Shown: piece after piece, positions 9,135 to 17,645 of the stretch
Layout of the letters: every line of letters starts with the position of its first letter
Numbering within the stretch: position 1 is the stretch's first letter
Assembly: GCA_965279115.1 (NCBI GenBank)
Contig: OZ257137.1
Span: 2,046,001 to 2,110,000, forward strand
Reading direction: 5' to 3'
From: JAEUOS01 sp965279115
GTDB taxonomy: Bacteria; Pseudomonadota; Gammaproteobacteria; Burkholderiales; JAEUOS01
Length of the DNA stretch: 64,000 nt
Made by a program: the position numbers and the translations under genes
Notes under the pieces: model-generated
The model's database searches: none
What the model saw: only the letters and a program-made list of their open reading frames with translations
What the model was told of the DNA's origin: nothing

Positions 9135-9151
9135 ATTACCCCGCAGGTAAT
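9135..9151. promoter_or_regulatory. Candidate XRE regulator operator ATTACC-N5-GGTAAT
   Basis: A perfect 6-bp inverted repeat with spacer CCGCA ends 34 bases before the ATG of the XRE regulator, where an autoregulatory operator would be expected. Its AT-rich arms stand out from the GC-rich surroundings. Binding is inferred from position and symmetry only. Confidence 0.45.
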
Positions 9152-9185
9152 CGGCACAGCCGACGGCATCGGCTACCATCGTTGC

Positions 9186-9947
9186 ATGAACCCTTCGAGC
9201 ACCATAGCGGCGCCTCCGGCCACTCCATCTGTGGGTGGCATCCTGCGCGACTGGCGCGCCCGCCGACGCATGAGCCAGCTTGACCTCGCCGCCGAAGCCG
9301 ATATCTCCGCACGCCACCTGAGCTTCGTCGAAACCGGCCGCTCGCAACCCAGCCGCGAGATGGTGCTGCACCTGGCCGAGGCCCTGGAAATTCCGCTGCG
9401 CGAGCGCAACGCCCTGTTGATGGCGGCGGGCTTCGCGCCGCTGTTCGGCGAACGAGCGCTGGCCGATCCGGCGCTGGCGGTGGACCGGCGCTGGACCCTG
9501 ATCGCGCACAACCGCGCCCTCCTGCCGCTACTGGAAGGCATCGCTCCCGAGTTGCTCACCCCGCCTGTCAACGTGCTGCGCCTGTCGATGCACCTGAAAG
9601 GCCTGGCGCCACGCATCCTCAACTACAACGAGTGGCGCGGCCATGTGCTGGCCCGCATCAAGCGCGACATCGACCTCACCGCCGACGCGGGCCTGGCGGA
9701 CCTGCTGGCCGAGTTGAAAGGCTATCCGGTGCCGGACCACGCGCGCATGGCACGACCGGTGACCCATGCCGCACCGGCCATGGTCGTGCCGCTGCGCTTG
9801 AGTTCACCCGCCGGCGTGCTTTCCTTCATCTCCACCATCACGGTATTCGGCACGCCGGTGGACGTGACGCTGTCGGAAATCGCCATCGAGTCGTTCTTTC
9901 CGGCCGATGCGCATACGGCGGAAGTCCTGCGCGCGCTTGCCGGCTAG
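9186..9947 (+). CDS. XRE-family helix-turn-helix regulator with MmyB-like ligand-binding domain
   Basis: Transcription factor of 253 residues. The N-terminal helix-turn-helix (about residues 19-75) contains MSQLDLAAEADISARHLSFV and ETGRSQPSREMV, typical of XRE proteins. The remainder, from about residue 95, matches the MmyB-type domain thought to bind fatty acids or other hydrophobic ligands. It is divergent from a small membrane protein gene, and palindromes lie between them. It probably represses that gene and itself until a ligand binds; this is inferred from family and layout. Confidence 0.88.
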   Translation: MNPSSTIAAPPATPSVGGILRDWRARRRMSQLDLAAEADISARHLSFVETGRSQPSREMVLHLAEALEIPLRERNALLMAAGFAPLFGERALADPALAVDRRWTLIAHNRALLPLLEGIAPELLTPPVNVLRLSMHLKGLAPRILNYNEWRGHVLARIKRDIDLTADAGLADLLAELKGYPVPDHARMARPVTHAAPAMVVPLRLSSPAGVLSFISTITVFGTPVDVTLSEIAIESFFPADAHTAEVLRALAG

Positions 9948-9955
9948 GGTATCGC

Positions 9956-12544
9956 TCAGGAGGCAAAGCGCTCGCGAATCCGCACGATGCGCTCCAGCGT
10001 GTCGGCGAATTCCAGCACTTTCAGGCGCAAATCCGCGTCGAGGTCCGTGCGCGCGGCAAAGGCACGCAGGGTTGCGCGGGCAACGGTGCGATCCTGTCCG
10101 CCGACCCAAGCGGTGAGCCACGCGGAGACGAAGAAAATCTTGTGGCGGCGCTTGAGCATGGGCAGGGCGGTGAGCGCGCGCTCGAACAGTGGCGCCGTCA
10201 CGGCCGCATGTTCGATGGCATTCATGGGCACCAGCGCCTGCTCGATCCAGTCCTCGGCGAGGGTGATGTCGCCGAGAAACTGCTCCAGGTAACGCGCCTT
10301 GGTCTCGGCGTCGCCCCGCGCGGCACCTGCAGCGAAGGCATAGGCCCGGGTGTCCTCGCCGCCGGCACGGCCGGCCTCGGCAGCCAGCAAAGCCTCGGCC
10401 TGGGGATGGGCGCGGATGAGCAAGCGCTCGATGATGGCGAAGCGGTCGCGCGGCGCCAACGGGCTGTCGCCTGCCTTGAGGCTGCCGTCGAAGAGACGCA
10501 GGAGCGCGGCCTGACCGGCTTCGCTCCATGCGCAATTGATCAGGCTGCGCATCGCCTGCAAACGCTCGCCACCGGTTGATGCGCGCGCCATGCGTTCCAG
10601 CAGCGCGGCCTCGAATTCGCCCGCCAGCGCATCGCGTTGCGCGTCGGAGAGCCAGGTGCGAAATGTGTAGGTCATGCGCGACAACAACCCCGCGTAGGTG
10701 ATCGCGTCGCGTTCGACCGGCATCACGCGCAGGTTGAAGCGCAGGAAATCCAGTGGCGCCAGGCGGGCATCGCGCACCTCCTCCCACAGCGCGTCGTAGG
10801 CCAGCGCGCGGGTGAGGTTGTCGGCGAGCAGTTCGGGGCGGGCCAACATGGTCTCGATGCTTTGCGCATCGAGCAGGAAACGCCCATATCCGTAGTCGCC
10901 CGCGTTGGGCACGACAATGGCCGGCACCGGCCCCGGCGGTACAGGGAGAACAGCGCGCCCGCCTTCAAGCACGAGCGACACCCGTTTCGCCTTGCCATCG
11001 GCCGCGATCAACGCGTATTCGATGCGCATCGGCCATACGCCGCCCTCACCCAGCGTATCGGACTGCGAAACGACCCACTCGCCATCGGCAGCTTGCGGGC
11101 GCTCAAGACGCAGCGTCGCCAGGCCACGCCGATTGACCCAGGCATTGGCCCAGGCGGCGAGATCGCGGCCGCTCTCGCGTTCGAAGGCACGCACAAGGTC
11201 GCGCCATTCCAGGTTGCCATAGGCATGCCCGCGCACCACACGGCGCACGGCGCGCTCGAACACCTCGCGGCCGAGATAGGTTTCGGCCTGGCGCAGCACC
11301 GCCGGCGCCTTGGTGTAGACGATGGCGCCATAGGCGGACTTGGCGTCGGCCAGGTTGGCGATCGGTTGGTGGATGGCGGTCGTACCCGGCGTGGCGTCGG
11401 TCCGATAGGCCGCCAGTTTGGACTGGCGCAGCGCGTTCCAGGCGTCGAACTCCGGCAGCAGCGCTTCCATGGCCCGCGCGGCGGCGAAATTGGCGAAGCC
11501 TTCCTTGAGCCACAGGTCGTCGAACCAGCGCATGGTGATGAGGTTGCCGAACCACTGGTGCGAGTTCTCGTGCAGGATGGTGTTGGCGCGGCGCAGCCGG
11601 TCGGCCGCGGTGGGCGGGGCGCGGAACAGCATGGCCTCCTCGCGCAGGAACACCGCACCCGCGTGCTCCATGCCACCGTAGGGAAACTCGGGCAGGAGCA
11701 CCAGGTCGTGCTTGTCGAAAGGGAACACGTGCTCGAAGTAGCGCACGAAAAACGCATTCGATTCGCGCGACAGGCGCAGCAGTTCCGGCGCTTCCCGCAG
11801 GGCGCGTTCCCGCTGCGAACGGCGCACCAGCAGGCGGCTGCCGCCGGCGTTGCCCTCTTCGGTGAGGGTGACGAACGGGCCTGCGGCAAAGGCGAACAGG
11901 TAGGTGGGCAGCGGCCGGGTGGGCGCGAATACATGGCGCGTCGCATCACCCGCCGGCATGCTCCTGACCTGCACGCCGTTGCCCACCGCCTGCCATCCCG
12001 CCGGCACCGTGAGGGCGAGTGACCATACGGCCTTGAGATCGGGCTGGTCGAAGCAGGGGAACACGCTGGAGGCGTCCGCAGGAACGAACAGCGAATACAC
12101 GTAGTGCGCGCCGTCGGCGGCGTCGACGTGACGCGTCAAGGCGCTGCCGGCGGCGGCGATCGGTGCGCTGAATTGCAGCGAAACTTCGTTGCGCCCGGCT
12201 TGCAGCAACGCCGCCGGGAGTACCAGATGCTCGTTGACTACTTCCGGGTCCAGCACTTGCCCGTTGACCGTGAGCGCCTGGATCGCACCTTCCGCCGCGG
12301 GCCGGTAGTCGAGCACCACCGCGCCGGCGCCGGCGAGGTCGAAACGCAAGGTCAACCGGCCACTGAAGAGGTCGGCCGCCGCCGGAATGCTCGCGTCGAT
12401 CTCGTAGCGCAGGTTTTTCACCTGCGCCGCGCGCTCAAGCGCGAGGGCGCGCGCGACCCCGGGCTCGGGCAGCGCCGCGGCGGCGATTGCAGCAATGCCG
12501 GACATGCTCAATGCCAGGAAGGCGGCCGGCAGCCAGCGAAACAT
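9956..12544 (-). CDS. M1-family zinc aminopeptidase, exported
   Basis: An 862-residue metallopeptidase that removes N-terminal amino acids from peptides. A Sec signal peptide covers about residues 1-24 (hydrophobic core ending AAIAAAA), so it is probably periplasmic. The zinc site is HENSH at 325-329 with the third ligand Glu348 in LKEGF. The substrate-recognition loop reads GGMEH (290-294) where most family members have GxMEN. The C-terminal half is the helical ERAP1-like domain. It stands alone, convergent with the XRE regulator gene 8 bases away, and follows an RraA-like gene by 23 bases on the same strand. Confidence 0.92.
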   Translation of the reverse strand: MFRWLPAAFLALSMSGIAAIAAAALPEPGVARALALERAAQVKNLRYEIDASIPAAADLFSGRLTLRFDLAGAGAVVLDYRPAAEGAIQALTVNGQVLDPEVVNEHLVLPAALLQAGRNEVSLQFSAPIAAAGSALTRHVDAADGAHYVYSLFVPADASSVFPCFDQPDLKAVWSLALTVPAGWQAVGNGVQVRSMPAGDATRHVFAPTRPLPTYLFAFAAGPFVTLTEEGNAGGSRLLVRRSQRERALREAPELLRLSRESNAFFVRYFEHVFPFDKHDLVLLPEFPYGGMEHAGAVFLREEAMLFRAPPTAADRLRRANTILHENSHQWFGNLITMRWFDDLWLKEGFANFAAARAMEALLPEFDAWNALRQSKLAAYRTDATPGTTAIHQPIANLADAKSAYGAIVYTKAPAVLRQAETYLGREVFERAVRRVVRGHAYGNLEWRDLVRAFERESGRDLAAWANAWVNRRGLATLRLERPQAADGEWVVSQSDTLGEGGVWPMRIEYALIAADGKAKRVSLVLEGGRAVLPVPPGPVPAIVVPNAGDYGYGRFLLDAQSIETMLARPELLADNLTRALAYDALWEEVRDARLAPLDFLRFNLRVMPVERDAITYAGLLSRMTYTFRTWLSDAQRDALAGEFEAALLERMARASTGGERLQAMRSLINCAWSEAGQAALLRLFDGSLKAGDSPLAPRDRFAIIERLLIRAHPQAEALLAAEAGRAGGEDTRAYAFAAGAARGDAETKARYLEQFLGDITLAEDWIEQALVPMNAIEHAAVTAPLFERALTALPMLKRRHKIFFVSAWLTAWVGGQDRTVARATLRAFAARTDLDADLRLKVLEFADTLERIVRIRERFAS

Positions 12545-12567
12545 CGCCCAGGTTTCAATGCATCAAG

Positions 12568-13239
12568 TCAGAAATCGCAGCCCTTGGCCTTGAGGGTCGC
12601 GTCCACCCAGGCGCGGTCCGCCTTGCCTTTGCGGATGGCGGCCAGCACGCCGTCCTCTTCCTTGGCTTTGGCCTTGGCGGCCTTGAGCACGATGGGAGCG
12701 ATGTCCACCGGCACGGCGACCACGCCGTCCTCGTCACCGACGATGATGTCGCCGGGGCACACCACCATGCCGCCCACCGAGATCGGCACGTTGATTTCAC
12801 CGGGGCCGTTCTTGTAGGGGCCGCGATGGGTCACGCCGCGCGCGTAGACCGGGAACTTGTTGGCGGCGATGGCGCCGGAGTCGCGGATGGCGCCGTCGAT
12901 GATGATGCCTTCCACGCCGCGCCTGGCGGCCAGCGTGGTCATGATTTCGCCGATGATGGCCTGGCTCAAATCGCCGCCGGCGGCGACCACGATCACGTCG
13001 CCCGGACCGGCCATGTCGATCGCCTTGTGCACCATCAGGTTGTCACCCGGCGGCACCCGCACGGTGATGGCCTGGCCCAGCATGTGGCCACCCTTGTGCA
13101 TCGGGTCCAGTCCGTCGCCGCCGGGCAGGCGGTTCATGCAGTCCGACAGGTGCGCGACCACCACATTGCGGAACTGCCTGATGAGGGCGGCGGGGGCGCG
13201 CTTGGGCGCGGGGAGGATGCGAAAACCGATGTTGGCCAT
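12568..13239 (-). CDS. RraA-like protein, probable 4-hydroxy-4-methyl-2-oxoglutarate/oxaloacetate aldolase
   Basis: A 223-residue protein of the RraA/HMG-aldolase family. The diagnostic segment GIIIDGAIRDSGAI (DGxxRD) binds the divalent metal and pyruvate-like substrate in characterised aldolases. Family members with this motif intact cleave 4-hydroxy-2-oxo acids at the end of gallate- and protocatechuate-type pathways, whereas true RraA only binds RNase E. The start is MANIGFRIL at 13239; the frame is open far upstream but that part lies antisense to the exporter gene. The ribosome site is weak. No ring-cleavage genes are adjacent. Confidence 0.82.
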   Translation of the reverse strand: MANIGFRILPAPKRAPAALIRQFRNVVVAHLSDCMNRLPGGDGLDPMHKGGHMLGQAITVRVPPGDNLMVHKAIDMAGPGDVIVVAAGGDLSQAIIGEIMTTLAARRGVEGIIIDGAIRDSGAIAANKFPVYARGVTHRGPYKNGPGEINVPISVGGMVVCPGDIIVGDEDGVVAVPVDIAPIVLKAAKAKAKEEDGVLAAIRKGKADRAWVDATLKAKGCDF

Positions 13240-13402
13240 GAAGGGAACGTCCCGGGTTTGTTGTGGAAGAAGAGTCGTGAATTGTGCCTCAAGGGACGCC
13301 CGGCCGGATTGAAGGTCCGATTGCGGCGCGTCGGCACCGCCGCGGGTTGGTATTCTTCGCCCCCGCCATGAACATGCTGATCGGGCCGACCGGCCCGCAA
13401 CC

Positions 13403-14287
13403 ATGAAGCCTCGCGACCTGTTCGACCTGCTGCTGCTCGGCGCGATCTGGGGAGCCTCGTTTCCGCTGATGCGCGCGGCGGTGCCCGAATTCGGCACGCT
13501 GGCGCTGATCGCCCTGCGCGTGGCCATCGGCGCGGCTTTCCTGGTGCCGGTGTTCCTGCTGCGCTCCGGGATCGACCGCGCACGCGGCCATGCCGGAAAA
13601 ATCTTCGTTGTGGGGGTGATCAACACGGCGTTGCCGTTCTCGCTTCTGGCCTTCTCGACGGTGTACCTGACCGCCGGCTTCGCCGCCATTCTCAACCCCA
13701 CGGCGGCGCTGTGGGCCGCGCTGGTCGCCTGGATCTGGCTGGGCGACCGCCTCAGTACCTGGCGGGTGGCCGGATTGTGCGTCGGCTTTGTCGGCGTGAT
13801 GTTGCTGGTCTGGGGTCGCATGGGCCTGAACCTGGAAGGCCCCTCGCTGGCGATTGCCGCCGGCATTGCCGGAACCTTCATGTACGGCATCGGCGCCAGC
13901 TATACCAAGCGTTACCTCACCGGTGTCGATTCCCTTGCCGTCGCCGCCGGCAGCCAGGTGGCGGCCACCCTGGTCATGCTGCCGCTGGCGGTTGCCACCC
14001 TGCCTGCCACGCCGCCCACGGCAAACGCGTGGGCCGCCGTGGTGGTGTTGGGTGTGGCGTGCACCGGCGTGGCCTACATCCTGTACTTCCGCCTGATCGC
14101 CAACGCCGGGCCGGCGCGCGCCATCGCGGTGTCCTACCTGGTGCCGGTATTCGGCCTGGCCTGGGGCGCTGTGTTCCTGGGCGAGATCCCGACCGGGCGC
14201 ATGCTCGGCGCGTGCGCGGTCATCCTGCTCGGGACCGCGCTGGCCACCGGCGTGATCGGCAAGCGCCGACCCGCCGCGCCCAACTGA
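13403..14287 (+). CDS. EamA/DMT-family transporter
   Basis: Inner-membrane drug/metabolite transporter of 294 residues with ten predicted helices in two EamA repeats. The N-terminal helix pattern (LLLGAIWGASFPLMRAAVPE) and the second-repeat GVACTGVAYILYFRLI are characteristic. Such proteins usually export amino acids, nucleobases or metabolites; substrate unknown. A CGGGCC-GACC-GGCCCG hairpin (13382-13397) ends five bases before the start codon, where a Shine-Dalgarno would be, so translation could be structure-limited. The gene is convergent with the glycine-reductase-like gene, 14 bases apart. Confidence 0.9.
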   Translation: MKPRDLFDLLLLGAIWGASFPLMRAAVPEFGTLALIALRVAIGAAFLVPVFLLRSGIDRARGHAGKIFVVGVINTALPFSLLAFSTVYLTAGFAAILNPTAALWAALVAWIWLGDRLSTWRVAGLCVGFVGVMLLVWGRMGLNLEGPSLAIAAGIAGTFMYGIGASYTKRYLTGVDSLAVAAGSQVAATLVMLPLAVATLPATPPTANAWAAVVVLGVACTGVAYILYFRLIANAGPARAIAVSYLVPVFGLAWGAVFLGEIPTGRMLGACAVILLGTALATGVIGKRRPAAPN

Positions 14288-14301
14288 AGCCCTTCGGCCG
14301 A

Positions 14302-15237
14302 TCAGGCCTTGATGGCTGAGTCGCGCACGCCCTGCGCCACGGCCTTGATCTGGTCGTTCTCGGCGCGACGCCGCGCCACTTCCTCGGGTGACAGGCGCGC
14401 AGCGTTGAGGTAATCCAGGCGCCACTCTGCCGGCCCCTGCCAGCGCAGGGGATTCTGCACCGTAGTACGCGGCGCCACGGCGGTTTCCAGCACCTTGAGC
14501 GCCAGTTCGAGCATGCTGTCGTACGAGGCCGGATCATTGGGACGCCCTGCCGCGTTGCCGAGCGGAAAATCGCTGAACATGAAACGCGGCACGCCCACAT
14601 GCTCGACGATGTCCTTGGCGGCGCCCATGATCACGGTGGAAATGCCGTTGGCTTCCAGGTGGCGCGCGGTCAGGCTCATGGTCTGGTGGCATACCGGGCA
14701 GTTGGGCACCAGCACCGCGCAGTCGACCGCGTCTTCCTTGAGGTAGGCCAGCACCTCGGCACAGTCGGAATCGATGGTATGGCGCTGGCTGCGGTTGGTC
14801 GGCACGCCGACAAAGCGCGGCGACACCGAACCGATGCGCCCGTTGGCCGCGGCACGCCGCAATGCCGGCAGCGGAAACCAGGCGTTGATGTCATCCACCG
14901 CATGCAGGCGATCCACCGCCACATGCGAGACGCGCAGGTCATGGTCCGCCGCGCTGTCGCCCACATAGGGCTTGTAGAACTTGGCAGCCGCGTTGTAAGG
15001 CGAGCGCACGCTCTGTTCGCCCTTGTCGGGCTGGTAATGCGCGGCCGTAGTGAGGAGCGCCACGCGCGAGCGCGCCAGCGGTTTGGCCAGCGGCGTGAAC
15101 GGCACATCGATGTAGTGCGCGTAGCGGTACGGGTTGCCGTAGCCCAGCACGTCGTACCAGTCGTGGGTGCGCTGGATGTAGCGGATCGGCTGGTCCCAGT
15201 CGGGCGCGAAGTCGATGTCGGGGATGGCCTGTGTCAT
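14302..15237 (-). CDS. Glycine/sarcosine/betaine reductase component B-like protein (Cys in place of Sec)
   Basis: A 311-residue protein resembling selenoprotein B (GrdB/GrdF/GrdH) of clostridial amino-acid reductases. The segment AVLVPNCPVCHQTM aligns with the Sec-containing UxxC motif of GrdB, here Cys180-x-x-Cys183. The following FSDFPLGN and ELALKVLETAV match the C-terminal family pattern. GAGGA seven bases before the ATG at 15237 supports the start, 10 bases after the stop of the MDR oxidoreductase gene. No GrdA, GrdC, GrdD or GrdE genes are nearby, so ordinary glycine reductase activity is unlikely. Its role in aerobes is not known to me. Confidence 0.75.
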   Translation of the reverse strand: MTQAIPDIDFAPDWDQPIRYIQRTHDWYDVLGYGNPYRYAHYIDVPFTPLAKPLARSRVALLTTAAHYQPDKGEQSVRSPYNAAAKFYKPYVGDSAADHDLRVSHVAVDRLHAVDDINAWFPLPALRRAAANGRIGSVSPRFVGVPTNRSQRHTIDSDCAEVLAYLKEDAVDCAVLVPNCPVCHQTMSLTARHLEANGISTVIMGAAKDIVEHVGVPRFMFSDFPLGNAAGRPNDPASYDSMLELALKVLETAVAPRTTVQNPLRWQGPAEWRLDYLNAARLSPEEVARRRAENDQIKAVAQGVRDSAIKA

Positions 15238-15247
15238 GACGTGTTCC

Positions 15248-16243
15248 TCAAACCATTTGCAGGAGCAGTTTGCCGGTATGCGCGCGGGATTCCAGCCGCT
15301 CATGCGCCTTGAACGCCTCGGCCAGCGGATAGACGCTGTCGATCACCGTGCGGATGCGCCCGCTGGCATACAGGGGCCAGACCCGCTCGCGCAATTCCTG
15401 ACCCAGGCGCGCCTTGTAGGCGATGCTGCGCGGACGCAGCAGGGAGCCGGTGAGTTTCAGGCGCTTGCGCATGACCAGCGAGAAATCGAGACCCACATCG
15501 CTGCCGCGCGAAGTGCCGATCACCGCCAGCCGGCCGTCAAGCCCCAGCACCTTCACGTCGCGCGGGATGTAGTCGCCGCAGATGATGTCGAGGACCACGT
15601 CGATTCCCTTGCCGCCGGTGAGCGACGGCAACACCTCGGCGAAGTCCTCCTTCTGGTAATCGATGGCGTGCTTCGCGCCAAGGCTCTCGCAGGTGGCACA
15701 TTTCTCCGGACCGCCGGCGGTGGCGTAGACCTCGCTGCCGAGGGCGGACGCGATCTGGATGGCGGTCACGCCGATGCCGCTGGTGCCGCCATTCATGAGG
15801 AAGCGCTCGCCGGCCTTGAGAGCGCTTTCCACGTAGACGTTGCTCCAGACGGTGAAACAGGTTTCCGGCAGGGAGGCCGCCTGCAGCATGGAGAACCCCG
15901 GCGGGATCGGCATGCAGTGCTCAAAACGCGCCAGGCAGAATTCGGCGTAGCCACCGCCACGCACCAGGGCACAGGTCTTGTCGCCAACCTTCCAGCCGGT
16001 GACGCCCGGACCGCAGGCCTCGATCACCCCGGCCACCTCCAGCCCCGGCAGGTCGGTCTCGCCCGGATCGATCGGATGCGAGCCGTTGTGGCGGTGGTGC
16101 ACGTCATGGCCATTGACGCCGGCGGCGTGCACGCGGATCAACACTTCGCCCACGCCGGGCACGGGACAGGGCCGTTCGACGAGGGTCAGGACCTCGGGGC
16201 CGCCTGCGCGGCTGACTTCGACAGCTTTCATGGTGCGGGACAT
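15248..16243 (-). CDS. NAD(P)H:quinone oxidoreductase-like MDR family protein
   Basis: A 331-residue zinc-free medium-chain dehydrogenase/reductase of the quinone oxidoreductase/PIG3 type. The nucleotide-binding segment MNGGTSGIGVTAIQIASALG lies near the middle, and HRHNGSHPIDPG and LPGLEVAGVI near the N-terminus are typical. It would use NADPH to reduce quinones or other electrophiles in the cytoplasm. The first ATG (16243) or an ATG four codons later may be used. It forms a two-gene operon with the glycine-reductase-B-like gene, suggesting it could feed electrons to that protein; this pairing is an inference. Confidence 0.9.
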   Translation of the reverse strand: MSRTMKAVEVSRAGGPEVLTLVERPCPVPGVGEVLIRVHAAGVNGHDVHHRHNGSHPIDPGETDLPGLEVAGVIEACGPGVTGWKVGDKTCALVRGGGYAEFCLARFEHCMPIPPGFSMLQAASLPETCFTVWSNVYVESALKAGERFLMNGGTSGIGVTAIQIASALGSEVYATAGGPEKCATCESLGAKHAIDYQKEDFAEVLPSLTGGKGIDVVLDIICGDYIPRDVKVLGLDGRLAVIGTSRGSDVGLDFSLVMRKRLKLTGSLLRPRSIAYKARLGQELRERVWPLYASGRIRTVIDSVYPLAEAFKAHERLESRAHTGKLLLQMV

Positions 16244-16292
16244 GCGTCGTTCGCTTCGCTCATGGGCAAGGGGCGCAGTTTAATGCCAGGCC

Positions 16293-16351
16293 GGTCACGC
16301 CATAGGCACGCTATGGGTCACGCTATTGGTCACGCTATTGGTCACGCTATG
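16293..16351. repeat. Array of 12-bp direct repeats (unit GGTCACGCTATT)
   Basis: Three contiguous units occupy 16316-16327, 16328-16339 and 16340-16351, the last ending in G. Two degenerate units precede them (16293-16304 and 16305-16315). The array lies in the divergent region between the MDR oxidoreductase and FAD monooxygenase genes. One-turn spacing suits cooperative protein binding, but slippage-type expansion is also possible. Confidence 0.85.
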
Positions 16352-16353
16352 AT
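16326..16353 (+). promoter_or_regulatory. Candidate sigma-70 promoter for the FAD monooxygenase gene
   Basis: A -35-like TTGGTC (16326-16331) and a -10-like TATGAT (16348-16353) are separated by 16 bases and embedded in the 12-bp repeat array. Transcription would begin about 35 bases before the ATG at 16397. The overlap means that a change in repeat number, or a protein bound to the repeats, would affect the promoter. Confidence 0.4.
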
Positions 16354-16396
16354 GCGCGCTCCCGGATTCACGCAAACCCGACCTGGCAACAACCGA

Positions 16397-17581
16397 ATGA
16401 CAGCATCCAACATCCTCATCAGCGGCGGCGGCCTCGGCGGCCTGTCGGCCGCCATCGCGCTGGCCGAACGCGGTTTCGACGTCACCGTGCTGGAAAAGGC
16501 GGCCGAGTTCACTGAAATCGGCTACGGCATCCAGATGGGGCCGAATGCCACCCGCATCCTCAAGAAATACGGCCTGTGGGAGACCGTGGCGCCTACCGCC
16601 GTTTTCCCCGATGCGATGGTCTTCCTTGACGCGGTGGACATGCAGGAATGGGCGCGGGTGGACTTCAACGCCGCCTTCGACGCCCGTTTTCGCCACCCCT
16701 ACATCGTGATTCATAGGCGCGACCTGCTGGGCGCATGGCTGGCGGCCTGCGAAAAGCATCCGCGTGTCACGCTGCGCACCTCCAAGGGCCTGAAGGTCGT
16801 GCATGACCATGGCAGCCACGTGGAGGTGGAATGCGAGGACGGCACCCGCTTTACCGGCCGCTGCCTGATCGGCGCCGACGGCCTGCTCTCGCCCACCCGC
16901 AGTTACGTGGCAGGCGATACCGAGCCACGCGTGACCGGCTTTCTGGCCTACCGTGGCGTGATCCCGATCGAAAAGGTGATGGATCACACCTACGACAAAT
17001 GCGTGATCGGCTGGTTCGGCCACAACATCCACCTGGTGCAGTACGCGCTGCGCGCCGGCGATGTATTGAACAACGTGGCGGTGTTCGGCAGCCCTGCCTT
17101 CGCGAACGGCGAGGCCGAATTCGGCAGCCCCGCCGAAATGGACGCGATGTTCGAAAGCGCGCACCCCAAGGTGCGGGAGATGCTGCAGTACATCAGCCGC
17201 GACCGCAACTGGATGATGCGCGACCGCGAACCGATCAAGAACTGGACAAAGGGCAACGTAACGCTCCTGGGCGACGCCGCGCACCCCACGCTGCAATACC
17301 TGGCGCAGGGCGCCTGCATGGCTTTCGAGGACGCGGTGGTGCTGGCCGAACGCCTTTCGGCCAGCCCGGACGACCCGAATCGCGCCTTCCTTTCCTACCA
17401 GGAAGCCCGTTACCTGCGCACCGCGCGCATCCAGCTGACCGCACGCGCCTTCGGGCAGGTGCTGCACGCCGGCGGGGTGGCGCGCGAGTTGCGCAATTCG
17501 CTGTATCGCGGCCGGGCGCCGGACTCGTTTTTCCACGAGATCGACTGGATCTACCGCGGCATCCCGGAAACCGAACTTTAG
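16397..17581 (+). CDS. FAD-dependent aromatic monooxygenase (3-hydroxybenzoate 6-hydroxylase/salicylate hydroxylase-like)
   Basis: A 394-residue class A flavoprotein monooxygenase. The N-terminal dinucleotide motif GGGLGGL is at residues 10-16, the DG motif appears in GADGLLSPTR, and the second FAD motif is GDAAHPTLQYLAQGACMAFE. The last is characteristic of 3-hydroxybenzoate 6-hydroxylases, which make gentisate using NADH and O2. A salicylate-type substrate cannot be excluded. The start is set at the ATG before TASNILISGGG; the frame is open far upstream but is antisense to the oxidoreductase gene. It leads a co-directional run with a TRAP transporter 64 bases downstream. Confidence 0.87.
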   Translation: MTASNILISGGGLGGLSAAIALAERGFDVTVLEKAAEFTEIGYGIQMGPNATRILKKYGLWETVAPTAVFPDAMVFLDAVDMQEWARVDFNAAFDARFRHPYIVIHRRDLLGAWLAACEKHPRVTLRTSKGLKVVHDHGSHVEVECEDGTRFTGRCLIGADGLLSPTRSYVAGDTEPRVTGFLAYRGVIPIEKVMDHTYDKCVIGWFGHNIHLVQYALRAGDVLNNVAVFGSPAFANGEAEFGSPAEMDAMFESAHPKVREMLQYISRDRNWMMRDREPIKNWTKGNVTLLGDAAHPTLQYLAQGACMAFEDAVVLAERLSASPDDPNRAFLSYQEARYLRTARIQLTARAFGQVLHAGGVARELRNSLYRGRAPDSFFHEIDWIYRGIPETEL

Positions 17582-17645
17582 GTCCACGAGGCCTGGCCCC
17601 TGTGCGCTACACTCTTGTCCGATTGATCAAAAAAGGAGACAACGC

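Noticed and set aside
13240..13890. N-terminal extension of the RraA-like frame
   Set aside because: It lies antisense to the EamA transporter gene and adds nothing resembling the family.
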